In this document: positions 61,444 through 64,000 of the stretch, piece by piece
Layout of the letters: each line of letters opens with the position of its first letter
Numbering within the stretch: position 1 is the stretch's first letter
Source of the DNA: Proteus faecis
GTDB taxonomy: Bacteria > Pseudomonadota > Gammaproteobacteria > Enterobacterales > Enterobacteriaceae
Reading direction: 5' to 3'
NCBI RefSeq assembly: GCF_003144395.1
Contig: NZ_PENZ01000010.1
Coordinates: 1-64,000, forward strand
Length of the DNA: 64,000 nt
Made by a program: the position numbers and the translations under genes
The notes under the pieces: generated by a model
What the model was told of the DNA's origin: nothing
Database searches by the model: none
The model's input: only the letters and a program-made list of their open reading frames with translations

Positions 61444-61911
61444 ATGAACAACGATACAAAGATGAATATTAGCGACGTACTTTCTCTGGCATGTACGCAT
61501 AATAATGTACATTGCACGAGTAAAAAGCGCGCGTTAGAAATTATCAGTGAAAATGCGGCAAAAGCACTTAATTTACCCGAAACACTGATATTTGAGGCCT
61601 TACTGACGCGTGAAAAAGTCGGTACAACAGGAATTGGGGGTGGTTTAGCAATCCCTCATGGACGTATTGAAAGTGATGAAACAGAAAAAGTAGTTGGCGT
61701 GTTTCTTCACCTAAGCGAACCTATTGCCTTCGACGCTATTGATAATCAACCTGTCGACTTGTTGTTCGCATTACTCGTTCCTGCGACACAATGCAAGGAA
61801 CATTTACACACACTGTCTTTAATTGCAAAACAGTTGGCAGACAAAAACTTATGTCGCCGACTACGCTCCGCACAAAGTGATGAAGAGCTTTATCAGATTA
61901 TCACAGAATAA
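61444..61911 (+). CDS. ptsN: PTS IIA-like nitrogen-regulatory protein
   Basis: EIIA-Ntr is the output protein of the nitrogen PTS, controlling potassium transport and other targets. I start at the ATG 61444 (155 aa) because the sequence then aligns with E. coli PtsN (MTNNDTT...); the upstream in-frame GTG at 61432 is an alternative. The phosphorylation site is His72 in GGGLAIPHGR. Further family motifs are AFDAIDNQPVDLLFALLVPA and HLHTLSLIAKQLADK. The C-terminal tail is about 8 residues shorter than in E. coli. Confidence 0.96.
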   Translation: MNNDTKMNISDVLSLACTHNNVHCTSKKRALEIISENAAKALNLPETLIFEALLTREKVGTTGIGGGLAIPHGRIESDETEKVVGVFLHLSEPIAFDAIDNQPVDLLFALLVPATQCKEHLHTLSLIAKQLADKNLCRRLRSAQSDEELYQIITE

Positions 61912-61990
61912 CCCCTACGGGTTTAATGGGACGCGAATAGCATACAGTGGAATGATATTCATCACTGGGAATTTATAGGGGAGCTACCTC

Positions 61991-62845
61991 ATGGTGCTGA
62001 TGATAGTCAGCGGACGCTCTGGTTCAGGTAAGTCAGTCGCTTTGCGTGCGCTTGAAGACATGGGATTTTATTGTGTTGATAACTTACCTGTTGATCTTTT
62101 ACCGGAGCTCGCAAAAACACTGGCTGAACGTGATGCTTCTGCTGCCGCAGTCAGTATTGATGTCCGAAATATGCCTGAGTCGCCGGAGATCTTCGAAAAA
62201 GCGCTAGAAAGTTTACCCGCTGAATATTCTCCACAACTCTTATTTTTAGACGCAGATAGAAATACTTTAATTCGTCGTTATAGTGATACTCGACGTCTTC
62301 ACCCACTTTCGACCAAAAATCTTTCGCTAGAAATGGCAATTGATACCGAAAGTGATCTGCTTGAGCCATTACGATCACGCGCTGATCTCATCATTGACAC
62401 CTCAGAAATGTCAGTTCATGAGCTTGCAGAAATGCTACGGACTCGCTTATTAGGCAAGCGTGAACGTGAGTTAACGATGGTTTTTGAATCATTTGGCTTT
62501 AAGCATGGTATTCCTATTGATGCGGATTATGTTTTTGATGTGCGATTCTTACCCAATCCACATTGGGATCCAAAACTGCGTCCAATGACAGGTCTTGATC
62601 GCCCTGTCGCGGCATTTTTAGATAGACACACCGAAGTTCATAACTTTATTTATCAAACTAGAAGCTACCTTGAACTTTGGTTGCCGATGTTAGAAACCAA
62701 TAACCGTAGTTATTTGACGGTTGCAATTGGTTGTACGGGGGGGAAACACCGTTCAGTTTATGTTGCTGAGCAACTCGCCGATTATTTCCGCTCTAGAGGG
62801 AAAAACGTACAATCACGTCACAGAACTCTAGAAAAACGCAAATGA
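61991..62845 (+). CDS. rapZ: RNase adapter protein RapZ
   Basis: RapZ binds glucosamine-6-phosphate and presents the small RNA GlmZ to RNase E, controlling glmS and cell-wall precursor synthesis. The protein is 284 aa, the E. coli length. An N-terminal P-loop ([28 protein letters not shown], Walker A at 8-15) is followed by a C-terminal RNA/GlcN6P-binding domain with [23 protein letters not shown] and the basic tail [18 protein letters not shown]. It overlaps npr by 4 bp. Confidence 0.97.
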   Translation: MVLMIVSGRSGSGKSVALRALEDMGFYCVDNLPVDLLPELAKTLAERDASAAAVSIDVRNMPESPEIFEKALESLPAEYSPQLLFLDADRNTLIRRYSDTRRLHPLSTKNLSLEMAIDTESDLLEPLRSRADLIIDTSEMSVHELAEMLRTRLLGKRERELTMVFESFGFKHGIPIDADYVFDVRFLPNPHWDPKLRPMTGLDRPVAAFLDRHTEVHNFIYQTRSYLELWLPMLETNNRSYLTVAIGCTGGKHRSVYVAEQLADYFRSRGKNVQSRHRTLEKRK

Positions 62846-63114
62846 CCCAATATCGACAAGTTGCGATTAAAAATCGACTCGGTATGCATGCAAGGCCTGC
62901 AATGAAATTATTTGATTTAGTCAAAACATTTCAATCAACCGTCATTTTACGTAACAACGAAGGGGTTGAAGCACAAGCGGATAGTGTGATTGCTATGCTG
63001 ATGTTAGATTCAGAGCAAGGCAGTCAAATTGATATAGAAGTTACTGGTAGTGATGAAAATGAAGCTATTGATGCTATTATCGCATTATTTGAATCGGGGT
63101 TTGATGAAGAATAA
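62842..63114 (+). CDS. npr: Phosphocarrier protein NPr
   Basis: NPr is the HPr-like protein of the nitrogen PTS that transfers phosphate from PtsP to PtsN. The protein is 90 aa. The active-site His16 lies in [12 protein letters not shown], and the region corresponding to HPr Ser46 reads [21 protein letters not shown]. It starts within the last codons of rapZ (ATGA overlap), so the two are coupled. A terminator follows 46 bp after the stop. Confidence 0.97.
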   Translation: MTQYRQVAIKNRLGMHARPAMKLFDLVKTFQSTVILRNNEGVEAQADSVIAMLMLDSEQGSQIDIEVTGSDENEAIDAIIALFESGFDEE

Positions 63115-63159
63115 TCGTAATAGAAAACAATAGATTAGCATTTCTTAACTAAATAACCA

Positions 63160-63193
63160 GAAAGAGACTGTGATCACTGTCTCTTTCTTTTTT
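63160..63193 (+). terminator. Terminator of the rpoN-npr operon
   Basis: The stem GAAAGAGAC (63160-63168) / GTCTCTTTC (63179-63187), with palindromic loop GTGATCAC, is followed by six Ts. Confidence 0.9.
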
Positions 63194-63227
63194 ATACAGA
63201 ACCGCCTATTATCTCTTATATGAGTTT

Positions 63228-63264
63228 AACAACACCCCCACCTCACCCGTGGGGGTGTTGTTTT
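63228..63264 (+). promoter_or_regulatory. Strong stem-loop in the rnk leader
   Basis: A perfect 14-bp stem, AACAACACCCCCAC (63228-63241) / GTGGGGGTGTTGTT (63249-63262), has a 7-nt loop and is followed by only a short T tract. It lies 26 bp before the rnk ATG and after the npr terminator. It may be a second terminator for the upstream operon, or a leader structure or attenuator controlling rnk. Confidence 0.6.
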
Positions 63265-63289
63265 GCATTGGAATAAATTGGAGTATGGT

Positions 63290-63700
63290 ATGACAAAGCC
63301 AACAATTATCATCAACGAACTTGATGCAGAACGTTTAGATTCATTACTTGAACAACCGGCATTTGCAGATAGCCCGATTGCTGAAGCATTGAATGAAGAA
63401 TTAGATCGTGCTGACATTGTTACACCAGCTGATATCCCTGCTAATATTGTCACAATGAACAGCACAGTCCGTTTTATGGACTTAAAAAATAATGAAGAAC
63501 GTACTCGTACTTTAGTGTATCCCGCTTCATTAAAAGACAGCGCCACTGAACTTTCAGTCATGGCACCCATGGGGGCTGCTCTACTGGGTTTAGCGATTGA
63601 TGATGAGATCAGTTGGAAGCTGCCAAATGGCCTTGAAACCAAGGTTAAAGTATTAGAAATTCTATACCAACCTGAAGCTGCAGGTGAATTACACCGTTAA
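63290..63700 (+). CDS. rnk: Nucleoside diphosphate kinase regulator Rnk
   Basis: Rnk is a small GreA/GreB-C-domain-like protein that binds RNA polymerase and in E. coli influences Ndk levels and ppGpp-linked phenotypes. The start at 63290 (TTGGAGTATGGT upstream) gives 136 aa, the E. coli length. An N-terminal coiled coil (residues 1-45, [23 protein letters not shown]) is followed by an FKBP-like domain with [30 protein letters not shown] and [10 protein letters not shown] at the end. In E. coli rnk is elsewhere; here it is between npr and pmbA. Confidence 0.96.
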   Translation: MTKPTIIINELDAERLDSLLEQPAFADSPIAEALNEELDRADIVTPADIPANIVTMNSTVRFMDLKNNEERTRTLVYPASLKDSATELSVMAPMGAALLGLAIDDEISWKLPNGLETKVKVLEILYQPEAAGELHR

Positions 63701-63766
63701 GCAGAGCTGAAGGTTCGCGTCTTATTTTTATCTTCTCAAATTGAAAAGCACACGGGTAAACGCGAT

Positions 63767-63791
63767 ATCTCAGCCCATTGCGGGCTGAGAT
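63767..63791. terminator. Terminator-like hairpin between rnk and pmbA
   Basis: The stem ATCTCAGCCC (63767-63776) / GGGCTGAGAT (63782-63791) lies between the convergent genes. T tracts on either side are short. Confidence 0.6.
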
Positions 63792-63817
63792 TAAAGGTTG
63801 CAATAAGTATCTAAAAT

Positions 63818-64000
63818 TTACTCACCTGCAATACTCATTTCTGGTAATAACAACGATCCACACTGAACATTACTGCGCGTCTCAATATCATCACCCATGG
63901 TAGCAATATTTGCCCACATCTCTTTTAAGTTACCTGCAATTGTCACTTCACTTACAGGATATTGAATTTCACCGTTTTCAACCCAAAAACCGCTCGCACC
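63818..64000 (-). CDS. pmbA: Metalloprotease PmbA/TldE, C-terminal part (cut by window edge)
   Basis: Reading leftward from the window edge gives 60 residues, starting [20 protein letters not shown] and ending [12 protein letters not shown] before a TAA at 63818-63820. This is the conserved C-terminus of PmbA (TldE), the regulatory partner of TldD. The complex processes microcin B17 and CcdA and degrades unfolded peptides. The gene continues beyond position 64000. Confidence 0.93.
   Translation of the reverse strand, partial: GASGFWVENGEIQYPVSEVTIAGNLKEMWANIATMGDDIETRSNVQCGSLLLPEMSIAGE

Overview
The window is about 64 kb of a low-GC (roughly 38-40%) enterobacterial chromosome. Gene content and order match the E. 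coli 69-72 minute region. A complete inducible urease operon (ureDABCEFG) with divergent AraC-type ureR sits between dolP and mtgA, and yqjF-yhaJ-yhaK lie together. Together these point strongly to Proteus (P. mirabilis or a close relative). Most of the sequence is conserved core genome. Accessory material is concentrated in four places: the extreme left end, the urease island, a ferrous-iron (feo) locus, and a two-gene SIR2 module.

Left part (1-13.7 kb). The window opens inside the 3' end of an IS200/IS605-type tnpB gene with its right-end hairpin. It is followed by fadH, sstT (minus), yqjA, the stationary-phase cluster yqjD-yqjE-yqjK, yqjF, and the divergent pair yhaJ/yhaK. RNase P RNA (rnpB, minus) and rsmI come next, then the envelope/replication genes lpoA-yraN-diaA-dolP. 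LpoA looks shortened by about 95 residues in its N-terminal helical domain.

Urease and redox sensing (13.7-24.1 kb). ureDABCEFG is transcribed leftward from a 490-bp AT-rich divergent promoter region that contains UreR-like sites, with ureR on the other side. Next are mtgA and elbB, then the anaerobic sensor kinase gene arcB. The conserved small RNA ArcZ is encoded on the opposite strand and overlaps the 3' end of arcB.

Nitrogen, dicarboxylate and iron section (24.1-38.2 kb). gltBD (glutamate synthase) has a long leader with an attenuator-like hairpin. A DcuC-family transporter and an AbgA-type M20 amidohydrolase form an operon behind what looks like a textbook FNR class II promoter. A Fur-box-preceded operon then encodes FeoA, a long variant FeoB, a 100-aa NikL-like secreted protein, a DUF4198/NikK-like secreted protein, and a 38-aa Cys-rich membrane peptide that is easy to miss.

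Core again (38.2-46 kb): sspAB, rplM-rpsI, zapE, zapG, degQ, degS. After degS the synteny with E. coli breaks. A small CPCC-type Cys-rich gene and a DUF2157 membrane-protein gene are followed by a very AT-rich pair: a CCHC zinc-finger-like protein and a SIR2-domain protein with overlapping reading frames. I consider this pair a candidate anti-phage defence system and the strongest candidate for something undescribed.

Right part (49.9-64 kb): murA-ibaG; the Mla phospholipid-transport operon (mlaFEDCB, minus); then yrbG-kdsD-kdsC-lptC-lptA-lptB for LPS synthesis and transport; rpoN-hpf-ptsN-rapZ-npr for sigma-54 and nitrogen-PTS; rnk behind an unusually strong leader hairpin; and the 3' end of pmbA/tldE, cut by the window edge. 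No tRNA, rRNA, CRISPR array or complete insertion sequence was seen.
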